Shown here one piece after another: positions 32,034-38,053 of a stretch of DNA of 38,053 nt. Where the stretch lies: assembly GCA_007136405.1 (NCBI GenBank), contig SLHA01000154.1, positions 1 to 38,053 of the forward strand. Direction: 5' to 3'. Position 1 is the first letter of the stretch; the number at the start of each line of letters is the position of its first letter. The notes beneath the pieces are model-generated. The model was not told where the DNA came from and made no database searches. It saw only the letters and a program-made list of their open reading frames with translations. This DNA is from Candidatus Latescibacterota bacterium (GTDB lineage: Bacteria > Latescibacterota > UBA2968 > UBA8231). The translations under genes and the position numbers were made by a program.

Positions 32034-32941
32034 CCGGCCGGGGAGCGTCTCTGGAGTCTTTGCGCCAGCGCATCGAGCCGCCCTGTGCGGCGCTGGATTT
32101 CCATACCCATCCCCTGGCGGATTTCGGTCCCTGCCCGGTATCCACGCCGGCAGAGGATGCCGGGTTGCTGGCCGCGGCGGCGCGCCGGGCGGGCATCAGC
32201 CGGATGGTCGTGTTTTCGTTGCACCATACCTGCGCGCGCCAGCCGGACATGGCACAGATACGTGAAGCCAACGACTACGCACTGCGGCTCAGGGACGCTC
32301 AGCCGGAGGTCTTCGTGCCTTTCTGCTACGTATCGCCGTGTTTTCCGCAGGAAGGTGCGCAGGAGGTGGAGCGGTGCATCGGTCGCGAACGGATGGCCGG
32401 AGTCAAGCTGTGGGTCGCCCGCCGGGCTTCGGACACAGCGCTGGATCCCATCATGCTGCAGGCGGAGCGCTGGGGGGTGCCTGTCCTGCAGCATGCGTGG
32501 AACAAAACCGTCGGACAGCTGGCCAACGAGTCCTATCCTGATGATGTGGCCGATCTGGCCAACCGGTTCCCGCGGGTGCGCATCGTGATGGCGCACCTGA
32601 ACGGTGTCAACCCGCGCGGCGTGGAGACGGTACGCTCCTGTCCCAATGTCTGGATCGATACGTCCGGCGGAGATCCTCAGGCAGGAATCGTGGCCTATGC
32701 GGTCGAACGCCTGGGCAGCGGCCGGATCCTGTTCGGGTCGGACGCACCTCTGCGGCATCCGGCCGTCATGCTGAGCAAGGCGTTGGCCGCGGGCCTGGAG
32801 CGACAGGGATTGCGGGACGTGCTCTGGAGCAACGCCGCCCGCCTCCTCCCCGACTGGTCCGGGGTTGCGGCGCTGGATGAGGCGGGAAGCAGGCGTCCGG
32901 CGAACCCGCCTGCGCGTGAAGGGCGCATCGACCAGGGGTAA
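32030..32941 (+). CDS. Amidohydrolase family protein (COG2159-like), complete metal site
   Basis: 303 residues from TTG 32030, in a TTGA overlap with the aminotransferase stop, so translation is coupled. The metal ligands of a mononuclear amidohydrolase are all visible: H25 and H27 in LDFHTHP, H155 in LQHAW, H189 in MAHLNG and D238 in LFGSDAP; K126 lies on strand 4. It has about the usual length, with a charged Pro/Arg-rich tail of about 25 residues. Such enzymes hydrolyse or decarboxylate small organic acids. The paralogue 240 bp downstream (33182) has lost these ligands, which makes the pair worth comparing. Confidence 0.88.
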   Translation: MTGRGASLESLRQRIEPPCAALDFHTHPLADFGPCPVSTPAEDAGLLAAAARRAGISRMVVFSLHHTCARQPDMAQIREANDYALRLRDAQPEVFVPFCYVSPCFPQEGAQEVERCIGRERMAGVKLWVARRASDTALDPIMLQAERWGVPVLQHAWNKTVGQLANESYPDDVADLANRFPRVRIVMAHLNGVNPRGVETVRSCPNVWIDTSGGDPQAGIVAYAVERLGSGRILFGSDAPLRHPAVMLSKALAAGLERQGLRDVLWSNAARLLPDWSGVAALDEAGSRRPANPPAREGRIDQG

Positions 32942-32998
32942 GCGTGGAGCGGGCCGCGTGTGAGCCTCTACGGTGAGCCTCGACGGCGGGCAGCAAGT

Positions 32999-33090
32999 TG
33001 AGCCGTGACGGCCAGGGTTGAGCCGCGACCTTGAGCCGGCATCGTGAGCCGTGACGGCCAGGGTTGAGCCGCGACCTTGAGCCGCGATAT
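32999..33090. repeat. Two tandem copies of a 46-bp unit after the amidohydrolase gene
   Basis: Copies at 32999-33044 and 33045-33090 are almost identical until the last few bases. Each contains three TGAGCCG cores, so a shorter sub-repeat is nested, and further TGAGCC copies extend left to about 32961. The tract fills much of the 240-bp spacer 32942-33181. TGA in nearly every core would stop translation, and it is non-coding. Confidence 0.85.
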
Positions 33091-33181
33091 TGGCTGCGGT
33101 GGTGCGCCGAGAAGGTGGGAACGAACCGCGACGGTGGGGAGGTTGCGTACAGAGGTGGGTAGCGAACAGCGGAGCAAGCCC

Positions 33182-33961
33182 ATGGAAATCGTCGATGTCA
33201 ACGCCTGGACCGGCCACTGGGGGACGTATACGGTGCCGGGGACTGTCGATGCGGTCCGGCGCCAGCTGCTCGATGTGGGCGTGACGCGGATCTGCCTGGC
33301 GCCGCTGGAGGCGGTCTGGGCCCATAATCCGCATCATCGGAACACGACCGTATACCAGGCCGCGGCGCGGTTCGCCGACATCACACCGGTACCCGTGCTG
33401 GATCCCACCATCGCGTCATGGCCCGAGGAGCTGCATCGAGCCAGGCAAGCCGGAGTTCGGCTGGTCAAACTGGTTCCGGCGTATTCCCGCTACGATCTGG
33501 GTACCGCCGAGCCGTTGCTGGACGCACTGGAAGAAGCGTGCTTAACGGTCCTGGTGCAGCTTCGCCTGGAGGATCCCCGGTGCCATCATCCCATGGCCTG
33601 CGTAGAGGATTTTCCCGCCGCCGACGTCGCCCGGATGGCGCAGCGACGGCCGCGTCTCACCGTGATCATCGGCGGCGCCACCACGGCGAATCTGGTAGCC
33701 CTGAAGGCACCATTGCGTGACCTGCCGTCCCTGTATGCGGACATCTCCCAGGCTGATGGCATGGACGCGGTGCGACGCCTGGTGGACGCCGGCCTGCACA
33801 CCCGGCTGCTCTTTGGCACCCATGCGCCCTTGTTCGAGCCGCTGGCCGGGCTGGCCCGGGTGCTGCCGGAGCTGGACGACCAGACGGCTGCAGCGGTGCT
33901 GGGCCGGAACGCGTCAGCCGTGCTGGACCGGAACGGTGGTGATGGCGCGGGACGGCGGTGA
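33182..33961 (+). CDS. Amidohydrolase-like protein without metal-binding residues
   Basis: 259 residues from ATG 33182, chosen because the upstream open frame runs through the repeat tract and GGAGC lies just before the ATG. The fold parallels the gene at 32030: MEIVDVNAWTGHW for the HxH strand (N7-A-W9 instead of H-x-H), LVKLVP with K96 kept, VLVQLRLED where a His is expected, VIIGGATT where MAHLNG-type His would be, and LLFGTHAPLF, with H214 in place of the Asp in FGSDAP. All four classical ligand sites are therefore changed. It may be a regulatory or structural partner of its neighbour, or an enzyme with a different mechanism; I recall similar sequences in other amidohydrolase pairs. The stop codon lies inside a 19-bp repeat. 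Confidence 0.82.
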   Translation: MEIVDVNAWTGHWGTYTVPGTVDAVRRQLLDVGVTRICLAPLEAVWAHNPHHRNTTVYQAAARFADITPVPVLDPTIASWPEELHRARQAGVRLVKLVPAYSRYDLGTAEPLLDALEEACLTVLVQLRLEDPRCHHPMACVEDFPAADVARMAQRRPRLTVIIGGATTANLVALKAPLRDLPSLYADISQADGMDAVRRLVDAGLHTRLLFGTHAPLFEPLAGLARVLPELDDQTAAAVLGRNASAVLDRNGGDGAGRR

Positions 33962-34005
33962 TGGCGAGGGACGGCGGTGATGGAGTGGGACGGCGGTGAT
34001 GCAGC
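33933..34005. repeat. 19-bp tandem repeat that spans the stop codon of the amidohydrolase-like gene
   Basis: Copies of ACGGCGGTGATGGCGNGGG lie at 33933-33951, 33952-33970 and 33971-33989, with a partial copy at 33990-34005. The repeat phase relative to the codon frame shifts by one each copy, so the TGA at 33959-33961 is a repeat-encoded stop. The protein ends NGGDGAGRR from the repeat. Confidence 0.88.
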
Positions 34006-34049
34006 TATACGGCGCCGATGGAGCGGATGCAGCGAGCCACCGGATGCTG

Positions 34050-34260
34050 AGGGAGAACACCGAAAACCGTGAACCGGGAGCCGAGTGCCGTGTGGTGGGA
34101 AACGCAAACCGTGCATCGCGGGCCGAGTACCGCGTACCGAGAAACGTAGACCGTAGATCGAGTACAGAGGTACCTGCAGCGAGAGCCGAGAACCGAGTAC
34201 GTGTATCGAGAGCCGAGAACCGGGACTCGTGAACCGGGCCCCGTGTATCGGGCGATGCGC
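34050..34260. repeat. Long degenerate CCGAGAACCG-type repeat tract before the variant SDR gene
   Basis: About 200 bp of loose copies of GAGCCGAGAACCG and CGTGTATCGAG fill most of the 348-bp spacer 33962-34309. The clearest repeat, CGAGAGCCGAGAACCG, occurs at 34180-34195 and 34207-34222. Similar GTGTATCG words recur at 34243 and inside the first codons of the next gene (34325-34332). I see no promoter with confidence; TAAGAT at 34272-34277 could be a -10 box. Confidence 0.7.
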
Positions 34261-34309
34261 CGGGCCTGCGGTAAGATGCTGGCCGGCGCGCTGACAGGGA
34301 GCGGATGGT

Positions 34310-35329
34310 ATGACGGATAGACCGTGTATCGAGACCGAAGCCCAGCTCATCGACATCATGACCGAGCCGTCCGACGCGGTCAAGGCCGCGGTAGGGCAAC
34401 TCGATGGCGATATCCTGATCCTGGGAGTCGGGGGCAAGATGGGGCCGACGCTGGCCGAGCTGCTGGTGCGTGCCGGCGCCCGGCGCGTCATCGGCGTGTC
34501 CCGGTTCTCGGCTGAGGAACAGCGGCGGTACCTGGAGCAGCGCGGCGTGGAGACCGTGCAGGCGGATCTGCTGGACGAGAGGGCCCTGGTCGACCTGCCG
34601 GACGCTCCCAACATTTTCCTGCTCGCCGGGTTCAAGTTTGGCGCCAGCGGCAACCAGCCCATGACCTGGGCCATGAACACCTGGTTGCCGGGACGGGTGC
34701 TGCAGCGATATGCGGACGCGCGTATCGTCTACGTGAGCTCGGGTAACGTGTACGCTTTTTCCCCGGTCCACGGTGGCGGGGCGACCGAAGACGCACCGGT
34801 CGGTCCGGTGGGGGAATACGCCCAGTCGCGCCTGGGCGGCGAGCGTATCGCCGAGTATTTCAGCCAGACCCAGGCAACCCCGCTGGTGATCGTGCGGTTG
34901 TTCTACGCCACGGAGCTGCGCTACGGGATCATCCACGACATCGCCTGGAAAGTGTACCACGGCGATCCCATCGATCTGGCCATGGGGCACGTCAACCAGA
35001 TATGGCAGGGCGATGCCAATGCCTATCTGGCCCGAATGTTGCCGTTGTGCACCGCGCCGCCGACGGTGATCAACCTGACGGGGCGCGACATTCTCAGCGT
35101 GAGGACCCTTGCCGAGCAACTGGGCGAGCTGCTGGAACGCCGGCCCGTGTTCCGGGGACAGGAAACGGATACCGCCCTGCTCGGTGACACCAGCGCGCTG
35201 GTGGAGCAGTGCGGGCCGCCACCCACGCCGCCGGACCGGATCGTGCAGTGGATGGCCCATTGGGTCCGCATCAATGGACGCAGTCTGGGCAAGCCGACGA
35301 AGTACGAATCGCGTACGGGAGAGTTCTGA
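34310..35329 (+). CDS. Extended SDR (NAD-dependent epimerase/dehydratase family) with Y-x3-R
   Basis: 339 residues from ATG 34310 with GGGAG upstream. An N-terminal helix (about 30 residues) precedes the Rossmann strand DILILGVGGKMGPTLAELL, whose glycine pattern is G39-V-G-G-K-M-G45. YVSSGNVYAF contains the active-site Ser. The YxxxK catalytic pair appears as Y170-A-Q-S-R174, with Arg in place of Lys. The C-terminal half has WQGDANAYLARML and LTGRDILSVRTLAEQLGE. The cluster partner genes (amidohydrolases, M14 peptidase-like protein, SDR) suggest a sugar or amide substrate, but it is not identifiable. Whether Arg supports catalysis or this is a binding protein is open. Confidence 0.87.
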   Translation: MTDRPCIETEAQLIDIMTEPSDAVKAAVGQLDGDILILGVGGKMGPTLAELLVRAGARRVIGVSRFSAEEQRRYLEQRGVETVQADLLDERALVDLPDAPNIFLLAGFKFGASGNQPMTWAMNTWLPGRVLQRYADARIVYVSSGNVYAFSPVHGGGATEDAPVGPVGEYAQSRLGGERIAEYFSQTQATPLVIVRLFYATELRYGIIHDIAWKVYHGDPIDLAMGHVNQIWQGDANAYLARMLPLCTAPPTVINLTGRDILSVRTLAEQLGELLERRPVFRGQETDTALLGDTSALVEQCGPPPTPPDRIVQWMAHWVRINGRSLGKPTKYESRTGEF

Positions 35330-35464
35330 GCTTCTTTACCGGCGGCGAAAGGTAGCCGGCGAGCCCGCGATCGAAGCCGCGCACCGGACGGGTCGCAGCG
35401 CCGCCATGCCGCCGCGATGCCTGCGTAATGCCGATTGACGACCTGTAGCCTGGGAGGCCCTCTG

Positions 35465-36565
35465 GTGAAAATATTCTGGACCTACGATGAACTGCTTACC
35501 CACCTGCGGCGCGGCGGCCACGAACTGCTGCCGCTGGGGGGCACCCCGGACGGTTCGCCGCTGGTGGCTGTGCGCACCGGCGGGGACAAGCTCCCGGCGG
35601 TGTTGATCACGGCAGGATCCCATTCCACCGAGCACGCCGGCGTCAGCGCCGCGGTGGAACTGGCCGGCAGCCTGGACACGCCGCACCAGGTGTACGTGGT
35701 GCCCACCCGCGATCCCATCGGCCTGAACGGCTTCGCCTACGCCCTGGAACTCGGCTTGGGCCATGCTCCGGACTTCAGCACCTTCGACGCCTTGGCTTCC
35801 ATCCTGCGCGAATCCGGCACCGTGCTCCATGACGCGGATGACTTCATCGTGGCTCTGATCGGTGACTATGGTTACGCCTGCCCTGTGCCGCGGCCGGACC
35901 GTTCGCAGCCGCAGAACTACGGGTACAAGCGGCTACAGCGGTTGGCCGGCGAGCAGCCGGACAAGCTGGAACCGCTCCGCGGCCGGCGCCTGTTCATGGC
36001 GCCCGGACAGCCGGGCATCGAGGGGTCAGGTGACTTCGGGCGGGCGTACACGCTGATCATCGGCCTGGACGGCGAAGTGCTGCATCTCAACCGTTTCCAC
36101 GACACGACCTGGGCCCCGGCAGAGCCGCGCGCCGTGCGGGATCTCATGGCCCAAATCGAACCGGGCATCAGTTTTGACATCCACGAATCCCAGCTCATGG
36201 AGGATAGGTTCTGGCTTTCGGCCCGCCGGCAGGCGGATCCGGAAGGGCAGGTCTGGGAAGAACGGGCGGCGCAGGCGGTCATCCGGGCCGTCGTCGCCAG
36301 CGGAGCGCGTCTGGCCAACGATGCGGATGTATCCGGTGGCGCGCCTCTGGAGCAGACCTGGTTCACCCGCTCGGAGCCCGGCGTGTACTGGCTGGACGCT
36401 ACCGTCAGGGGTGAAGGGCTGAACCTGATGGACTACGCCTCGCGCCACTACGGCATGGCCTTCGGCACGGAGATGGGCATGTACGGCCGGTTCGCGGACC
36501 GGGTGCGTCTGGGCATGCTCACGGTCACCACCGCGCTGGAGGTGTTCGCCGAGCGTCACGCCTGA
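35465..36565 (+). CDS. M14-type zinc carboxypeptidase / deacylase-like protein
   Basis: 366 residues. GTG 35465 is chosen because GGAGG (35453-35457) is 7 nt upstream; a TTG 30 bp earlier lacks one. The zinc site is readable: H53-S-T-E56 in AGSHSTEHAG, H240 in FDIHESQ, and a candidate catalytic Glu336 in FGTEMGMYG, as in M14 peptidases and succinylglutamate-desuccinylase-like deacylases. There is no signal peptide. Members remove a C-terminal residue or an N-acyl group. In this setting, a deacylase acting on an amino-acid or sugar conjugate is a guess. It follows the variant SDR after 135 bp in the same direction. Confidence 0.8.
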   Translation: MKIFWTYDELLTHLRRGGHELLPLGGTPDGSPLVAVRTGGDKLPAVLITAGSHSTEHAGVSAAVELAGSLDTPHQVYVVPTRDPIGLNGFAYALELGLGHAPDFSTFDALASILRESGTVLHDADDFIVALIGDYGYACPVPRPDRSQPQNYGYKRLQRLAGEQPDKLEPLRGRRLFMAPGQPGIEGSGDFGRAYTLIIGLDGEVLHLNRFHDTTWAPAEPRAVRDLMAQIEPGISFDIHESQLMEDRFWLSARRQADPEGQVWEERAAQAVIRAVVASGARLANDADVSGGAPLEQTWFTRSEPGVYWLDATVRGEGLNLMDYASRHYGMAFGTEMGMYGRFADRVRLGMLTVTTALEVFAERHA

Positions 36566-36599
36566 ACGGTCGAGAGGTGTCGAAGCCGGTGTAAATTTT

Positions 36600-36619
36600 C
36601 CGTGCGTCGCGGCGCACGG
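36600..36619 (+). terminator. Small hairpin after the M14-like gene
   Basis: CCGTGCG (36600-36606) pairs with CGCACGG (36613-36619) around 6 nt, just behind an AT-rich TGTAAATTTTC. It could be a weak terminator; the T-run is on the wrong side for the + strand, which fits a terminator poorly. Confidence 0.3.
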
Positions 36620-36771
36620 GCTACACGAGGGGCTTGTACGGCAGTATCAAAACGGTGTCACCGAACTCACGCTGTCGCGGAACCAGCCCGCCCCGGCGCC
36701 AAGCGCCGTTCCCGGTGGCGATGCCAGGGAGAAGGGGCAGGTTGCCGTAGGATCAGCGCAAGGAGGACATA

Positions 36772-37554
36772 TTGGGCATACTGGATAAATTCAACCTGGA
36801 TGGGCGCATCGCCCTGGTCAGCGGTGGTGCCGGACCCTTGTTCGGCAGCAGCATCACCGCCGCTCTGGCCGAAGCCGGGGCCACAGTCATCATGGCCTCA
36901 CGGAATACGGAGCGCAACCAGGCGCTGGCGGCGGACATGCGGGCCGCGGGCCAACAGGTGCACGCCGAGCCCCTGGATATCACCGACACCGCATCCATCG
37001 ACGCGCTGCGCCACACCGTGGAAGAGCGCTATGGCGTTGTGGACATCCTGGTCAACAGCGCTGTGGTCGGTCGCGGGGGTGGTTTCGAGGAGCAGACGCC
37101 GGAAACGTGGGCCTGGAGTGCCCAGGGCAACATGGTGGGGTTGTTCGCCATGTGCAAGACGTTCATGACCGGCATGCTGACCCGCCAGCGCGGATCCATC
37201 ATCAATATATCCAGTATCTACGGTGTCGTCGCCAATGATCCCACCCTGTACCTGGGAACGGACATGAAACAGCCGCCGGACTATACCTTCGTGAAGGCCG
37301 GTATGATCAACTTCACCCGGTACCTGGCCAATTACCACGGCAAACAGGGTGTGCGCGCCAACTGCATCTGTCCGGGCGGCTACTACGCGGATCAACCGCG
37401 GCCTTTCGTGGAGCAATACGAACAGCGCTGTCCCATCGGCCGCATGCTGGACGACGAAGACATCAAGGGTGCCGTCGTCTTTCTGGCCTCGGATGCTTCG
37501 GCCTATGTGACCGGCGCCTGCCTGATGGTCGACGGAGGATGGACGGCGTTATGA
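36772..37554 (+). CDS. Classical short-chain dehydrogenase/reductase (SDR)
   Basis: 260 residues, starting at TTG 36772 directly after AAGGAGGA (the next in-frame ATG is far inside the fold). The cofactor loop is SGGAGPLFGSSI, with NSAV later, the catalytic Ser in INISSIYG and the pair Y-T-F-V-K in DYTFVKAG. NCICPGGYYADQ and the C-terminal GACLMVDGGWTAL are typical of gluconate 5-dehydrogenase / 2-deoxy-D-gluconate 3-dehydrogenase-like members. It would reversibly oxidise a sugar acid or polyol with NAD(P). The inverted-repeat element begins immediately after its stop codon. Confidence 0.93.
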   Translation: MGILDKFNLDGRIALVSGGAGPLFGSSITAALAEAGATVIMASRNTERNQALAADMRAAGQQVHAEPLDITDTASIDALRHTVEERYGVVDILVNSAVVGRGGGFEEQTPETWAWSAQGNMVGLFAMCKTFMTGMLTRQRGSIINISSIYGVVANDPTLYLGTDMKQPPDYTFVKAGMINFTRYLANYHGKQGVRANCICPGGYYADQPRPFVEQYEQRCPIGRMLDDEDIKGAVVFLASDASAYVTGACLMVDGGWTAL

Positions 37555-37727
37555 ATGACGCGTCCGCCCAAACTCGTTTACATCGGCATTGCGTCCCATA
37601 AAGTGGCGCAACCGCCAAAAGTCGCGCTGTTGCCGGACGACCACCGCGTGTTGGGCATTGGCAACTCGCTTGTCCGTACAATACTGGACATCCAGCTGGC
37701 GGTATGGAGTTTTGACGGACGCGTCAT
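37555..37727. mobile_element. 173-bp MITE-like element with 22-bp imperfect terminal inverted repeats
   Basis: The left end 37555-37576 begins ATGACGCGTCCG and continues CCCAAACTCG. The right end 37706-37727, read on the - strand, begins with the same ATGACGCGTCCG and continues TCAAAACTCC; 19 of 22 bases agree. The interior is less GC-rich and holds no family-like protein. No clear target duplication flanks it (TATGA on the left, AAGTG on the right). It sits exactly between the SDR stop and the next gene, and could instead be a long-range hairpin or a decayed insertion sequence. Confidence 0.55.
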
Positions 37728-37811
37728 AAGTGAATATCGGGCATCATCGCGCTGCAATTACCCAACCCGCGGCGGTCGTCCGGCGACCGCACAACGTATT
37801 ACGGTGACACC

Positions 37812-38053
37812 ATGGATCCTGATCGGAAGGTGCGTGAATTCGGCCAGCGCTGCCGCGAGGAACTACTGGAGCGCGTCGTGCCGTTCTGGCACGAGCATGG
37901 TATCGACCGGCAGTACGGCGGCTTCTTCAGCTGCCTGGACCGGGATGGCAGCCTGTATGACGACCGTAAATACCTGTGGCTGCAGGGCCGCGCCGTGTGG
38001 ATGTTCGCGCGGCTGTACCGGGAGGTGGAAGCGCGGCCGGAGTGGCTGGAGGC
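37812..38053 (+). CDS. N-acylglucosamine 2-epimerase family protein, 5' part only
   Basis: The first 80 residues from ATG 37812 are visible and the gene runs off the right edge. It has [17 protein letters not shown] followed by [34 protein letters not shown], the start of the alpha6/alpha6 barrel of N-acylglucosamine 2-epimerase / renin-binding-protein and cellobiose-2-epimerase relatives. These interconvert N-acetylglucosamine and N-acetylmannosamine, or epimerise other aldoses, in the cytoplasm. Substrate cannot be told from this fragment. The ribosome-binding site is unclear. Confidence 0.85.
   Translation, partial: MDPDRKVREFGQRCREELLERVVPFWHEHGIDRQYGGFFSCLDRDGSLYDDRKYLWLQGRAVWMFARLYREVEARPEWLE

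Noticed and set aside
32999-33090. CRISPR-like or iteron-type repeat (replication origin)
   Set aside because: Nested degenerate repeats of 46 bp without spacers, and no replication gene or AT-rich unwinding region nearby.
31943-33337. 464-codon - strand frame over the amidohydrolase and repeat tract
   Set aside because: Shadow of 32030-32941 plus non-coding repeats.
33914-35260. 448-codon - strand frame over the variant SDR gene and upstream repeats
   Set aside because: Antisense to the SDR; the part over the repeat tract is low complexity.
36602-37168. 188-codon + strand frame overlapping the SDR start
   Set aside because: Different frame from the SDR, Arg/Trp/Ser-rich, no motifs.
37463-37681. 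72-codon - strand frame inside the inverted-repeat element, possible transposase remnant
   Set aside because: No DDE or HUH-type motif and too short to support a transposase call.

Overview
The window is a GC-rich (roughly 60-65% by eye), densely coded stretch of bacterial chromosome with about 27 genes, most on the + strand and four on the - strand (8290-13706). Housekeeping genes (mnmA, tex, serS, folD, thrB, an nth-type endonuclease III) alternate with catabolic genes: a sulfatase, a GH172-like hydrolase, an M81 peptidase, several amidohydrolases, sugar-acid dehydrogenases and a DUF6784/6785-type membrane protein. This mix, together with an endonuclease III whose cysteine pattern resembles Chlamydia and other PVC/Bacteroidetes-side sequences, suggests a GC-rich Gram-negative lineage such as Planctomycetota, Latescibacterota or a similar marine or host-associated group. 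Without a search I cannot assign the phylum.

Layout. 1-1534 (-): M81/MlrC-like peptidase cut by the left edge. 1535-1890: divergent spacer with four copies of a 33-bp repeat. 1891-8225 (+): COG3618 lactonase-like amidohydrolase, isochorismatase-like hydrolase, class II aldolase, a TIM-barrel protein of unknown function and a sulfatase. 8290-13706 (-): mnmA, GH172-like enzyme, endonuclease III and a many-TM membrane protein, ending at a bidirectional hairpin at 8235-8271. 13900-18864 (+): VOC protein, aldo/keto reductase, two MFS transporters and a uronate-dehydrogenase-like SDR. 18882-20923 (+): a receiver-domain protein and a GAF-histidine kinase, both without the residue that carries the phosphate. 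21061-32941 (+): gluconokinase, amidase, Tex, a small membrane protein, a LysR regulator, SerRS, FolD, homoserine kinase, a class III aminotransferase and an amidohydrolase. 33182-38053 (+): a degenerate amidohydrolase, a variant SDR, an M14-type carboxypeptidase, a classical SDR, a 173-bp element with inverted ends, and the start of an N-acylglucosamine-2-epimerase-family gene.

How the genes may work together (inference). Sulfatase, lactonase, aldolase, two MFS permeases, uronate-dehydrogenase-like and gluconate-type SDRs, gluconokinase and the epimerase fit uptake and intracellular breakdown of acidic or sulfated sugars. The sulfatase, GH172-like enzyme and TIM-barrel protein show no signal peptide, so the chemistry would be cytoplasmic, on small imported molecules.

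The observations most worth a second look are the adjacent pseudo-receiver (Ala at the Asp position) and pseudo-kinase (Leu at the His position, ATPase motifs intact); a metal-ligand-free amidohydrolase beside an intact one; a MITE-like inverted-repeat element at 37555-37727; and the habit of this genome to carry unrelated degenerate short tandem repeats just after, or across, gene ends.
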